64,000 bases of DNA from Desulfovibrio sp. X2 (GTDB lineage: Bacteria; Desulfobacterota; Desulfovibrionia; Desulfovibrionales; Desulfovibrionaceae): positions 21,515-85,514 of the forward strand of contig NZ_ATHV01000007.1 in NCBI RefSeq assembly GCF_000422205.1, given 5' to 3'. Shown here one piece after another: positions 8,372 through 16,467 of this stretch (position 1 is the first letter of the stretch; each line of letters starts with the position of its first letter). The position numbers and the translations under genes are program-made. The notes beneath the pieces are model-generated. The model saw only the letters and a program-made list of their open reading frames with translations. It was not told the DNA's origin and ran no database searches.

Positions 8372-9652
8372 TCAGGCCTCGCGCCAGATTTCGAGCACGG
8401 TCATGTCGTCGCAGGCGGTGTTCCCGGCCAGCCATTCCCTGGCCGAGGCCAGGGCCGCCGGGCCGTAGGGCGGGCAGGACGGGAAGCCGTCGCCGTCCGC
8501 GAGGCGTCCCAGGCAGCCTTCGTCCCAGGCCGTGCCGCAGGGGGCGCGGGCCTCGGTCACGCCGTCGGTGAGGAAGAGCACGGAATCTCCGGGCCCGACC
8601 GTGATCTCGGCGGCAGCATAGGACACGCCGCCCGCGATGCCAAGGGGCAGCCCCGCGGTCTCCGGCGGGGGGCAAAGGCCCGCGGGCGTGATCCAGCAGG
8701 GCGGTACGTGGCCCGCCCGGGCGAACTGCAGGCAGCCGCTCGCCGGGTGGTAGCGGCCCGCCAGTGCGGTGACGAAGAGTTCGCCCGCGAAGAGGTCGAC
8801 CAGGGGCTCGTTGACCGCGGCCAGGAGCTCGCCCACGTCCTCGTGGACCTGGGCCTCGGTGCGCACGCGCGACCAGAGCGCGGCCATGACCAGGGCCGCG
8901 GGCAGCCCCTTGCCCGCCACGTCGGCCACGTAGAGGAGCAGGCTGCCGTCCGGAAGCGGGATGCAGTCGAAAAGGTCGCCGCCCACGAAGGCGGCGGGCC
9001 TGGAGGCGGCCCAGAGGCGGCTGCCGTGGGGCAGGTCGGGCAGGGTCGGCCAGAAGTGGGCCTGGATGCGCGCGGCGGTCTCGAGCTGCGTGGTCATGCG
9101 CTGCTGCTCCAGCCGCGCCTTGAGCAGCCTGGCACGCACGATGGCCACGGCGGCGAGGTTGGCGAAGCTCTCCAGGACCTCGCGGTCCTCCGCGTCGTAG
9201 CAGGTGCGGTGCGTCGCGTTCAGCACCTGGAGCACGCCCAGGAGCTCGTCGCGGTGGACGACGGGCACGCAGAGCAGGCAGCGGGTGGTGAAGCCGGTGG
9301 AGCGGTCGGCGCCGTCCGAGAAGCGTTCGTCGGAGCGGGCCTCGTTGACGATGAGCGAGGTGCGCTCGCGCGCCACCCAGCCCGCCACGCCCTCGCCCAG
9401 GCGCAGGGTGATCTCGGCGCGCAGCAGGTCCGCCGCGGCCGAGCCCAGGACGTCGTTTCGCGCGTGGGCGAAGGAGAGGAGCCGGGTGGCCGGGTCCCAG
9501 AGGAGCAGGGAGGAGGCCTCGGAGCCGGTGACCTCCTGGGCCAGGGAGAGCAGCCTGTCGAGGAGCTCGGGCAGGGATTCGATCTCGGCCAGGCTCTGGC
9601 TGGCCGAGATGAGGTGGCGCAGGCGCCGTGCCTGGCCGCTGCCGCTCCCCAT
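8372..9652 (-). CDS. GAF-domain PP2C (SpoIIE/RsbU-type) serine phosphatase
   Basis: A 426-residue cytosolic protein. Residues about 20-175 form a GAF sensory domain (GEGVAGWVARE, then LCVPVVHRDELLGVLQVLN). A short coiled-coil linker (QQRMTTQLETAARIQ) leads to a PP2C-type phosphatase (about 210-425) with FVGGDLFDCIPLPDGSLLL and YVADVAGKGLPAALVMA holding the metal-binding Asp residues, and CDDMTVLEI at the end. Such proteins dephosphorylate anti-sigma antagonists in partner-switching systems. No anti-sigma kinase or antagonist gene lies next to it, so the partner is not visible here. It is probably cotranscribed with the DUF1992 gene. Confidence 0.9.
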   Translation of the reverse strand: MGSGSGQARRLRHLISASQSLAEIESLPELLDRLLSLAQEVTGSEASSLLLWDPATRLLSFAHARNDVLGSAAADLLRAEITLRLGEGVAGWVARERTSLIVNEARSDERFSDGADRSTGFTTRCLLCVPVVHRDELLGVLQVLNATHRTCYDAEDREVLESFANLAAVAIVRARLLKARLEQQRMTTQLETAARIQAHFWPTLPDLPHGSRLWAASRPAAFVGGDLFDCIPLPDGSLLLYVADVAGKGLPAALVMAALWSRVRTEAQVHEDVGELLAAVNEPLVDLFAGELFVTALAGRYHPASGCLQFARAGHVPPCWITPAGLCPPPETAGLPLGIAGGVSYAAAEITVGPGDSVLFLTDGVTEARAPCGTAWDEGCLGRLADGDGFPSCPPYGPAALASAREWLAGNTACDDMTVLEIWREA

Positions 9653-9685
9653 GCGCCTCTCCCCCCCTTTCCTCCGCTGTCCCGG

Positions 9686-10585
9686 CTATTCGCCGAAGCG
9701 GCGGAGCAGCCCTTCCAGCTCTTCCTTGCTGGTGAAGTAGAAGCTGATGCGGCCGCGCTCCTCCTGGCCGGTGCAGGTCACCTTGACCCCGAAGCGGCCG
9801 GCCAGCTCCTGGGCCATGTCGTCCAGGCTCGGGCTCTTCTCGCGCCCCGGGCCCTTGCGGCGGCCCGCGCCGATGCGCACCACGGCGCCCTCCTCGGGCA
9901 AGTCGCCGTTCTTCTTCCAGTAGGTGGCCTGGGCCTCGGCCTGGCGCACGGAAAGTCCGAGCTGGCCGATGCGCTCCATGAGCGTGACCTGGGCCGCCTG
10001 GTCGGCGATGGCCAGGATGGCGCGGGCGTGGCCCGCGGTCAGGCCGCCCTTCAGCAGGTCGTCCTGCACGCTCTCGGGCAGGGTCAGCAGGCGCAGGGCG
10101 TTGGCCACGGCCGGGCGGCTCTTGCCCACGCGGCCCGCCAGCTCCTCCTGGGAGAGGGAGAGGCGCTCCTGCAGCTCGCGCAGTCCCCGGGCCTCTTCGA
10201 TGGGGTTCAGGTCCTCGCGCTGCAGGTTCTCGATGAGGGCGATGGCCAGGCTTTCCTCATCGTCGAGATTCTTGATCATGGCCGGGATGTCGGTCATTCC
10301 GGCCATCTGGGAGGCGCGCCAGCGGCGCTCGCCCGCGACCAGCTCGTACTCGTCCTTGCGGCCGGGAATGCGGCGCACGAGCACCGGCTGCAGCACGCCC
10401 TGGGACTTGATGGAGCGCGCGAGGTCCTTCAGCCCTTCCTGGTCGAAGGTCCGGCGCGGCTGCTGCGGGTTGGGGATGATGGAGGTGATGGGCAGGCGGC
10501 GCACCTCGGCCGCGCCCGCTTCCTGGGCCACGCCGCCGAGCAGGGCATCGAGTCCCCTGCCGAGTCCACGCGACGGTTCAGGCAT
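9686..10585 (-). CDS. parB: Chromosome-partitioning protein ParB (CTPase, parS-binding)
   Basis: A 299-residue ParB/Spo0J protein. The N terminus GLGRGLDALLGG is the ParA-contacting motif. The CTP-binding core shows GERRWRASQMAG (about residues 85-96) and LIENLQREDLNPIEEA (about 118-133). The helix-turn-helix is SQEELAGRVGKSRPAVANAL (about 146-165). The C terminus is a dimerisation domain. It loads at parS and slides as a clamp to build the partition complex. It is separated from parA by one oppositely oriented gene, unlike the usual parAB operon. The perfect parS at 12012 and the parS-like site at 7637 lie on either side. Confidence 0.97.
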   Translation of the reverse strand: MPEPSRGLGRGLDALLGGVAQEAGAAEVRRLPITSIIPNPQQPRRTFDQEGLKDLARSIKSQGVLQPVLVRRIPGRKDEYELVAGERRWRASQMAGMTDIPAMIKNLDDEESLAIALIENLQREDLNPIEEARGLRELQERLSLSQEELAGRVGKSRPAVANALRLLTLPESVQDDLLKGGLTAGHARAILAIADQAAQVTLMERIGQLGLSVRQAEAQATYWKKNGDLPEEGAVVRIGAGRRKGPGREKSPSLDDMAQELAGRFGVKVTCTGQEERGRISFYFTSKEELEGLLRRFGE

Positions 10586-10618
10586 GACGCTACTCCTTCA
10601 AGCCGTGACGGCTGTTTC

Positions 10619-10646
10619 TTGACTCCGCGTGATCTTGCCCTATTCT
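10619..10646 (+). promoter_or_regulatory. Candidate sigma-70 promoter for the zinc-ribbon gene
   Basis: TTGACT (10619-10624), a 16-base spacer, and TATTCT (10641-10646) lie about 65 bases before the GTG start at 10711, in the divergent gap to parB. Confidence 0.4.
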
Positions 10647-10710
10647 CTGTAAGCGCCCGACGCCAGGCCCGGGGCCTGCTTCGGGGCAATCAGCACACAA
10701 GGAGCCTATA

Positions 10711-11166
10711 GTGTCCGAGACCAGCCCCGTTCTCTATCTCTACGACGAGGCCAAGCGCCTGCACGGCGTTCTCATAGATCCCGAACTCTGGGAAAAGATC
10801 GAGCCCCTGGTCCGTGAGCATCTCCCCTCCTCCGCCAAGGCCGAGGAGCCCGAGCCGCCCGAGCCGATGGCCGACTGGGAGACGCTGACGGCCTACTGGG
10901 ACTTCAAGTACGACCCGGACTACGACGTCGCCTGCGGCGTCTGCGGCGAGTCGACCACGGACTGGCGCGCGGACGAGCCGCGCAAGTTCCGTCTCGTCGG
11001 GGCGAACCTGGGGGGCCTGGTGACCTTCAAGTGCCAGAAGTGCAAGGCCAAGGTCATCAAGCGCCATTTCAAGGATCATATCAAGGTCGAGACCCAGCCC
11101 TTCCAGGACAAAAAGGACCCCCGCCTCAACGCCGTGTACGACGGCAACCGCCAGTACTTCACCTAG
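10711..11166 (+). CDS. Conserved-looking zinc-ribbon protein between parB and parA
   Basis: A 151-residue protein of unrecognised family, starting with GTG preceded by AGGAG. The N-terminal part (LYLYDEAKRLHGVLID PELWEKI) is helical and acidic, followed by a Pro/Glu-rich linker. Residues about 75-115 hold two CxxC pairs, CGVCGES and CQKCKAK, consistent with a zinc ribbon. The C terminus ends in GNRQYFT. It lies in opposite orientation between parB and parA, with its 3' end 14 bases from the parA stop. A role in DNA or RNA binding is possible but unproven. Confidence 0.75.
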   Translation: MSETSPVLYLYDEAKRLHGVLIDPELWEKIEPLVREHLPSSAKAEEPEPPEPMADWETLTAYWDFKYDPDYDVACGVCGESTTDWRADEPRKFRLVGANLGGLVTFKCQKCKAKVIKRHFKDHIKVETQPFQDKKDPRLNAVYDGNRQYFT

Positions 11167-11180
11167 GGTCTTCCCTCGGC

Positions 11181-11954
11181 TCAAGCCGAGCGCGGCCTCC
11201 TGCGGGCCACCTCCTGCGCGAGATTGAGGTAGGCGGTGGCCCCCACAGATCTGATATCGTAGGAAATGACCGGCTTGCCGAAGCTCGGCGCCTCGGAGAG
11301 GCGCACGTTGCGCGGCACGACCGTCTCGAAGAGATACTCGGGCAGGGTGCGGCGCACCTCGTTCTTGACCTGCGCGGAGAGCCGGTTGCGCTTGTCGTAC
11401 ATGGTCAGGACCACGCCGAGGAGCGCCAGCCCCGGATTCAGGCGGCGGCGGACCAGGGTGTAGGTCTTGAGCAGCTGGGCGATGCCCTCCATGGCGTAGT
11501 ACTCGCACTGCAGAGGCACGAGCATCTCCGTGGCCGCGCACAGGGCGTTGACCGTGAGCAGGCCGAGGGACGGCGGGCAGTCGAGGATCACGTAGTCGTA
11601 ATCCGGGCTCACGACCTCCATGAGGTCGCGCAGGTAGAACTCGCGGCCGAGCTTGTCGGCAAGCTCGAGCTCCGCGCCCACCAGGTCCTGGGATGAGGGC
11701 ATGAGCGAAAGATAGGGAAGATCGGTGGGGTAGACGGCTTCGAGCGCCTTCTCGGGCTGGAAGAGCACGGTGTACAGGCTCCCCTTCCCTTCCCCGGCCG
11801 CAAGGCCCAGGCCGCTCGATGCGTTGGCCTGGGGGTCGCAGTCCACCAGGAGGACCTTCTTCTCCATGACCGCAAGGCAGGAGGCGAGATTGACCGCTGT
11901 GGTCGTCTTGCCCACGCCGCCCTTCTGGTTCGCGATGACGATTTGTCTGGCCAT
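11181..11954 (-). CDS. parA: Chromosome-partitioning ATPase ParA/Soj
   Basis: A 257-residue Walker-type ATPase. The start [18 protein letters not shown] at 11954 matches the family. The longer frame from a TTG at 12011 would read through the parS site and is rejected. The deviant Walker A is KGGVGKTT, followed by [14 protein letters not shown] (switch I) and [12 protein letters not shown] (Walker B/switch II). It moves ParB-parS complexes by ATP-dependent, DNA-bound gradients. The perfect parS lies 57 bases upstream of the start, so ParB bound there could also affect parA transcription. Confidence 0.96.
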   Translation of the reverse strand: MARQIVIANQKGGVGKTTTAVNLASCLAVMEKKVLLVDCDPQANASSGLGLAAGEGKGSLYTVLFQPEKALEAVYPTDLPYLSLMPSSQDLVGAELELADKLGREFYLRDLMEVVSPDYDYVILDCPPSLGLLTVNALCAATEMLVPLQCEYYAMEGIAQLLKTYTLVRRRLNPGLALLGVVLTMYDKRNRLSAQVKNEVRRTLPEYLFETVVPRNVRLSEAPSFGKPVISYDIRSVGATAYLNLAQEVARRRPRSA

Positions 11955-12011
11955 AGCGCGTAACCCGCCGAACTCCTTGAGTGTTTCGTGTGAGAAGTCG
12001 AATTTCACCAA

Positions 12012-12027
12012 TGTTTCACGTGAAACA
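12012..12027. promoter_or_regulatory. Perfect parS centromere site
   Basis: The 16-bp palindrome TGTTTCACGTGAAACA is identical to the bacterial parS consensus. It sits immediately upstream of parA and about 39 kb from dnaA, an origin-proximal position typical of parS. A degenerate half-match (TGTTTCGTGTGA) lies nearby at 11985-11996. Confidence 0.9.
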
Positions 12028-12120
12028 TCAACTTTTCGCAGTAAACTGTCTGTTCGACTGTGACCTACCGTCTATCCCCCCATATGGGAAGTTCAAAAGC
12101 TGAAAAAAATTAAAAATGAA

Positions 12121-12147
12121 ATAAAAAAGCCCGGCAGAGCCGGGCTT
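12121..12147 (-). terminator. Intrinsic terminator of the epimerase gene
   Basis: On the minus strand, AAGCCCGGC (12147-12139) pairs with GCCGGGCTT (12135-12127) around a three-base loop and is followed by TTTTTAT. It lies 24 bases past the stop of the epimerase gene. This is a classic rho-independent terminator. Confidence 0.85.
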
Positions 12148-12170
12148 CATACATTCCAGGAAAACCGTAA

Positions 12171-13178
12171 CTAGATTTTATAGTAGTCGCGGTACCACTC
12201 GACGAATTTCTCGATTCCCTTCTCGATGGGGGTGTTCGGTTTGAAGCCGACATCCTCGATCAAGTCATCGACATTCGCATAGGTCGCCGGCACATCACCC
12301 GGCTGCATGTCCATGTAATTGCGGGTCGCCTTTTTCCCGAGCGCATTCTCGAGAACTTCGATGTAGCGTTCGAGCTCGACGCAGTTATTGTTTCCGATGT
12401 TGTAGATTTTATACGGCGCCGGGCTGGAGCTGGGGTCGGGATTGAGACCGCTCCACTTCGGGTTGGGTTCGGGAACCTTCACCATGACGCGCACGACACC
12501 TTCGACGATGTCATCGATGTAGGTAAAATCTCGCTTCATCTTTCCGTGGTTGAAAACATTGATCGGCTTCCCTTCCAGAATACCCTTGGTGAAAAGGAAG
12601 AGCGCCATGTCCGGTCTGCCCCACGGGCCATAGACGGTAAAAAAGCGAAGACCGGTGGCCGGGAGCTTGAACAAATAGCTGTAGGCGTGCGCCATAAGTT
12701 CGTTGGACTTCTTCGAGGCCGCGTACAAGCTGATCGGGTGGTCCACGTTGTCGTGAATGCTGAAAGGCATGGTGGAGTTCAGGCCGTACACCGAGCTGGA
12801 AGAGGCGAAAACGAGATGCTTCACTCCCGTATGGCGGCAGCCTTCGAGAATATGCAGGAAGCCGTTGATGTTCGCGTTGATGTAGGACTTGGGATTGATG
12901 AGGCTGTAGCGGACTCCTGCCTGGGCCGCGAGGTTGACCACGTAATCGAAGGCGTGGTCCCCGAAAACTTTCGCCACGGCGGCCTCGTCGTTGAGATCGT
13001 CCGGGCAGAAGGTGAAGGCGTCGTTCTTCTGCAGCAGGGCGAGGCGGGCCTTCTTGAGGTTCACGTCGTAGTAGTCGGTCAGGGCGTCCAGCCCCACCAC
13101 TTCGTAGCCCCGCTCCAGCAGCCGGGCGGAGAGATGAAAGCCGATGAATCCGGCGGCGCCGGTGACAAGTACTTTCAT
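12171..13178 (-). CDS. NAD-dependent epimerase, UDP-glucuronate 4-epimerase type
   Basis: A 335-residue extended SDR enzyme. The NAD-binding GxxGxxG is VTGAAGFIGFHLSARLLERG (residues 4-23). The catalytic Ser and YxxxK appear as ASSSSVYG and SLYAASKKSNELMAHAY. The N-terminal sequence DALTDYYDVNLKKARL and the substrate-loop AVYGPWGRPDMALF-like region (here TVYGPWGRPDMALFLF) match UDP-glucuronate 4-epimerases (UDP-GlcA to UDP-GalA). The start is ATG 13178. Base composition is visibly less GC-rich than its neighbours and it stands alone with its own terminator, which may mean recent acquisition. Substrate is inferred. Confidence 0.85.
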   Translation of the reverse strand: MKVLVTGAAGFIGFHLSARLLERGYEVVGLDALTDYYDVNLKKARLALLQKNDAFTFCPDDLNDEAAVAKVFGDHAFDYVVNLAAQAGVRYSLINPKSYINANINGFLHILEGCRHTGVKHLVFASSSSVYGLNSTMPFSIHDNVDHPISLYAASKKSNELMAHAYSYLFKLPATGLRFFTVYGPWGRPDMALFLFTKGILEGKPINVFNHGKMKRDFTYIDDIVEGVVRVMVKVPEPNPKWSGLNPDPSSSPAPYKIYNIGNNNCVELERYIEVLENALGKKATRNYMDMQPGDVPATYANVDDLIEDVGFKPNTPIEKGIEKFVEWYRDYYKI

Positions 13179-13380
13179 GATCGCTGTTCCTTGTTTGGAC
13201 GGATAGTCTGCCGGGCGCGGCGCGGCGCATGGAGGCGGGAGCGCGAAATGCGCGCGGGGCCGTGCGAGGCCCCGCGCTTATAGCCCAAAAGGGATGTGTC
13301 CGCCAGCCCCGAGGCCGGGCGCCCCGGGCCGCGCCCGCGCGGGACCGGGGTCCTCCCCTGCCCTGCCGGACGATTCAGCC

Positions 13381-14118
13381 TCACTCCTTGCCGAACATCT
13401 TCAGCAGGTCGATGGGCAGCGGGATGACAGTGGAGGAGCGGCCCTCCGACGTCATCTCGCGCAGGGTCTGCAGGTAGCGCAGCTGCAGGGCCTGCGGCGA
13501 CTCGCTGATGATCCGCGCGGCCTCGGTGAGCTTGGCCGCCGCCTGGAACTCGCCCTCGGCGTTGATGACCTTGGCGCGCCGCTCGCGCTCGGCCTCGGCC
13601 TGCTTGGCCATGGAGCGCTGCATTTCCTGGGGCAGGTCGATGTACTTGAGCTCCACGGTCGTGACCTTGATGCCCCAGGGGTCTGTGTGCTGGTCAAGGA
13701 TCGCCTGGATCTCGTGGTTCACCTCTTCGCGGTGCGAGAGGAGCGAGTCCAGCTCAACGCCGCCGCAGACGCTGCGCAGCGTGGTCTGGGCCAGCTGGGA
13801 GGTGGCGTAGATGTAGTCCTCCACCTCCACGATGGCCTTCACCGGGTCCATGACACGGAAGTAGACCACGGCGTTGACCTTCACGCTCACGTTGTCGCGG
13901 GTGATGACGTCCTGGTTGGGCACGTCCATGGTGATGACGCGCAGCGCGACGCGGGTCATGCGGTCGAGGACCGGTATGAGGAAGATGAGGCCGGGCCCCT
14001 TGGCCTTGATGATGCGGCCGAGCCTGAAGATGACCCCGCGCTCGTACTCGTTGAGCACGCGCACCGAGGCCATGAGCAGAAAGATGAGGATGGCGGCGAT
14101 GGGCAGGAAGGCGATCAT
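13381..14118 (-). CDS. Slipin / SPFH (stomatin-like, band 7) membrane protein
   Basis: A 245-residue protein with one N-terminal hydrophobic hairpin (residues 1-20), then a band 7 domain ([13 protein letters not shown], about 29-41; [20 protein letters not shown], about 74-93) and a helical, Ala/Glu-rich tail ([18 protein letters not shown]). Slipins form oligomeric membrane scaffolds. Its start overlaps the end of the NfeD gene by four bases, the usual NfeD-slipin operon in which the membrane protease and SPFH partner act together. No substrate can be told from the sequence. Confidence 0.93.
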   Translation of the reverse strand: MIAFLPIAAILIFLLMASVRVLNEYERGVIFRLGRIIKAKGPGLIFLIPVLDRMTRVALRVITMDVPNQDVITRDNVSVKVNAVVYFRVMDPVKAIVEVEDYIYATSQLAQTTLRSVCGGVELDSLLSHREEVNHEIQAILDQHTDPWGIKVTTVELKYIDLPQEMQRSMAKQAEAERERRAKVINAEGEFQAAAKLTEAARIISESPQALQLRYLQTLREMTSEGRSSTVIPLPIDLLKMFGKE

Positions 14119-15548
14119 GAATCCCCCTTGGTGGTGGTTGAATGCGCAGGGTGTGAAGGATGCGCGGGATGGATCGTGTCCGAAGGCTCCTCGAGCATGA
14201 CCTCAAGAGTCAGGCCGTCGACACGCAAGACGCGGACGACGTCGCCCGCGGCATATTCTCCGGCCTCCTCGGAGACCGCGTTCCACAACTCGCCGTGCGC
14301 CAGGATGGTGCCCCGGCCGCCCGACCAGCGCTGCACCACTCCGCGGGTGCCGAGCATGCCCTCGGACCCGCCCGAGGGCCGGGCGCGATGCGCCTTGGCG
14401 GCCAGCCACACGGCCAGCAGCAGGAGCAGCGAGACGCCGCTCACGGTGACGATGATGGTCAGCATGTCCACGCCTTCCGCCCCCTGTCCCGACTTGAAGA
14501 GGATGACCGAGCCGACGAACAGGGAGACCACGCCCGCGACCGAGAGGAGGCCGTAGCTGGTGACGTGCAGCTCGAGCAGAAAGAGCACGAGGCCGAAGAG
14601 GATGATTATGAGTCCTGCGGCGTTGGTGGGCAGGATGGACATGGCATAGAGCGCGAGCAGCATGGAAAGCCCGCCGAGCACGCCGGGCAGGATGGCGCCG
14701 GGCGTGGCCAGCTCGAAGAAGAGGCCCGCCATGCCGCCGAGCAGCAGGAAATAGGCGACCTGCGGGTCGAGCAGCCAGGCCAGGAAGGCGTGCCTGAACC
14801 CCGGCTCCTGCTGGTGGATGACCACGGTGTCCGGATCGAAGCGGATGGACTCGCCGTGATAGGGGATGCCGCGCTTGCCGAGCTGCTGGATGAGGTCGTC
14901 GGGGCTGTCGGCGATGAGGTCCACGACGTGCTTGAGCACCGCCTCCTTGGCCGTGATGCTCACGGCCTTGTCCACGGCCTCCTCGTACCACTGCACGTTC
15001 CTGCCGCGCGCCTCGGCCACGCCCCTGATGAAGCTCATGATGTCGTTCTTGACCTTGGTCTCCATGGTCCCCTTGATGTCCTCACCGCCCGGCCCCACGG
15101 GCGAGGCCGCGCCGATGGTCGTCTGCGGGGCCATGGCCGCCACGTCCGCCGCAGCCACGATGAAGACACCCGCGGAGGCCGCGTGCGCGCCCGCCGGACC
15201 GACCCACACGGCCACCGGCACCGGGGCATTGAGGATGAGGCGGACCATGTCGCGCATGGCCTCGCCCGAGCCGCCGGGCGTGTCCAGGCGGATGATCAGC
15301 AGGCCCGCGCCCTCGTTCGAGGCCGCGTCCATGGCGGACTGCAGGAAGTCCGTCTGGGCCGGGCTTATGCTGCCCGTGATCTCCACGTAGCGGATGATGA
15401 AGGGCGATTCGTCGTGCACCTCGGGCGACTCGGGCTTCTCCTGCGCCAGGGCGCCGGACACCGGGCAGACCGCGAGGCAGGCGAGGAGAGACACGAGCAG
15501 TGAGACCGGCAGCAGCCAGGCGAAGGGGACTCTGCGCATCATGCGCAA
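14115..15548 (-). CDS. Long-form NfeD: ClpP-class membrane serine protease
   Basis: A 477-residue protein with an N-terminal signal peptide (hydrophobic residues about 8-35), then a ClpP/crotonase-fold protease domain ([15 protein letters not shown], about 87-101; [11 protein letters not shown] with the presumed catalytic Ser; a Lys follows in the domain). Four or five transmembrane segments occupy about 240-370 and the NfeD OB-fold domain lies at about 400-465 ([24 protein letters not shown]). It acts in the cytoplasmic membrane with the adjacent slipin. Two further ATG codons close to the start leave the exact N terminus uncertain by a few residues. Confidence 0.92.
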   Translation of the reverse strand: MRMMRRVPFAWLLPVSLLVSLLACLAVCPVSGALAQEKPESPEVHDESPFIIRYVEITGSISPAQTDFLQSAMDAASNEGAGLLIIRLDTPGGSGEAMRDMVRLILNAPVPVAVWVGPAGAHAASAGVFIVAAADVAAMAPQTTIGAASPVGPGGEDIKGTMETKVKNDIMSFIRGVAEARGRNVQWYEEAVDKAVSITAKEAVLKHVVDLIADSPDDLIQQLGKRGIPYHGESIRFDPDTVVIHQQEPGFRHAFLAWLLDPQVAYFLLLGGMAGLFFELATPGAILPGVLGGLSMLLALYAMSILPTNAAGLIIILFGLVLFLLELHVTSYGLLSVAGVVSLFVGSVILFKSGQGAEGVDMLTIIVTVSGVSLLLLLAVWLAAKAHRARPSGGSEGMLGTRGVVQRWSGGRGTILAHGELWNAVSEEAGEYAAGDVVRVLRVDGLTLEVMLEEPSDTIHPAHPSHPAHSTTTKGDS

Positions 15549-15612
15549 CCCATAGCGCAGCGCGCAGGGCGAGACAAGCGCGGGAGAAAAGAAACGGGGC
15601 CGAAACGGCCTG

Positions 15613-16467
15613 TCAGTCGAGGGAGAGGGTCTGCAACGTGGAGAGGACCAGCTTCATGGCCTGGACATTGCGGGCCACGAGCTCGCCGGGGCCCGGCAGG
15701 ACGACCACGCGCGGCCCGCCCTGGCGGGCCATGGAAAACGAGCGGTAGGCGAAGGGCCTGTCCGGGAAGAGGGTCATGCCGGCGCGCTTGCCGAAGAGCA
15801 CCACCGTGGCGGCCTGAAGCTCGGCCACGCCGCGCCAGAAGAGCGCGGGCTTGGCCAGGACCGCCTGCCCGCTCGGCTCGCACAGCGGCCAGAAGGCCAC
15901 GGTGCCCGCGGGCCAGGCCAGCTTTTCCAGAAGGCGCCGCCAGACGTCGCGCCGTTCCCGGCTGGGCTCGGGGCCGAGGTCCTGGAACAGGTCCCAGTAG
16001 CTGAAGACGACCCGCGCGGGCTTGCGGACGCGTTGCAGATATCCGTCCCACGGCGCAGGCCACGGTTGGCCGTCAGATTCCACCATGCCTTCCCTGTAGG
16101 CCGCCATTGACGGATTTTGCGCGCCTTCGCCGACCCCTGCGGAAGGTTGCGGATGCGGACGTCCCTGACGCGCGGTTGCGGACGTTGTGGACGGCGCCGC
16201 CCTGCCCTGCCCTCCGGCCTGCTCAGGGGCCTTGCGCGCCGGAGCCGGGGCAGGTGCCGGAGCGTGTGGGGATGGCTGCGCAGGTGCCTTTGCGGCCGCA
16301 GGTGTGCGTCCGGCAGGTTCAGGCCGCGGACGGGCGGCGACAGCGGGCCTGTCGGCGGCGACCGCTGGCGGCTCCTCGGGCACGAAGCCCCAGAGGAAGC
16401 GCACGCCGGCCTGCTGCCAGGGCCTGAGCCGCTCGCTCAGCTGGAGAGCAGCGAAACGTGATCCCAT
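15613..16467 (-). CDS. Unknown protein with Ala/Pro linker, coupled to coaBC
   Basis: A protein of 284 residues if it starts at ATG 16467 (a GTG at 16476 is an alternative). Residues 1-30 (LSERLRPWQQAGVRFLWG) and the C-terminal ~150 residues look folded, joined by a long Ala/Pro-rich linker (about 35-100). The C-terminal part has VVFSYWDLFQDLG, FWPLCEPSG, and TVVLFGKRA..TLFPDRPF, a pattern resembling conserved but uncharacterised proteins; I cannot assign a fold. The gene overlaps the end of coaBC by about 31 bases, which suggests translational coupling. Confidence 0.7.
   Translation of the reverse strand: MGSRFAALQLSERLRPWQQAGVRFLWGFVPEEPPAVAADRPAVAARPRPEPAGRTPAAAKAPAQPSPHAPAPAPAPARKAPEQAGGQGRAAPSTTSATARQGRPHPQPSAGVGEGAQNPSMAAYREGMVESDGQPWPAPWDGYLQRVRKPARVVFSYWDLFQDLGPEPSRERRDVWRRLLEKLAWPAGTVAFWPLCEPSGQAVLAKPALFWRGVAELQAATVVLFGKRAGMTLFPDRPFAYRSFSMARQGGPRVVVLPGPGELVARNVQAMKLVLSTLQTLSLD

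Noticed and set aside
8192..10711. 839-codon plus-strand frame opposite the phosphatase and parB genes
   Set aside because: Low-complexity Ala/Gly/Arg shadow of two clear minus-strand genes.
11985..12000. Additional parS at TGTTTCGTGTGAGAAG
   Set aside because: Only about 11 of 16 positions match and the palindrome is broken; at most a weak half-site.
11955..12011. N-terminal extension of ParA from TTG 12011
   Set aside because: It would add residues with no family similarity and begin at the edge of parS; the [13 protein letters not shown] start is the family norm.
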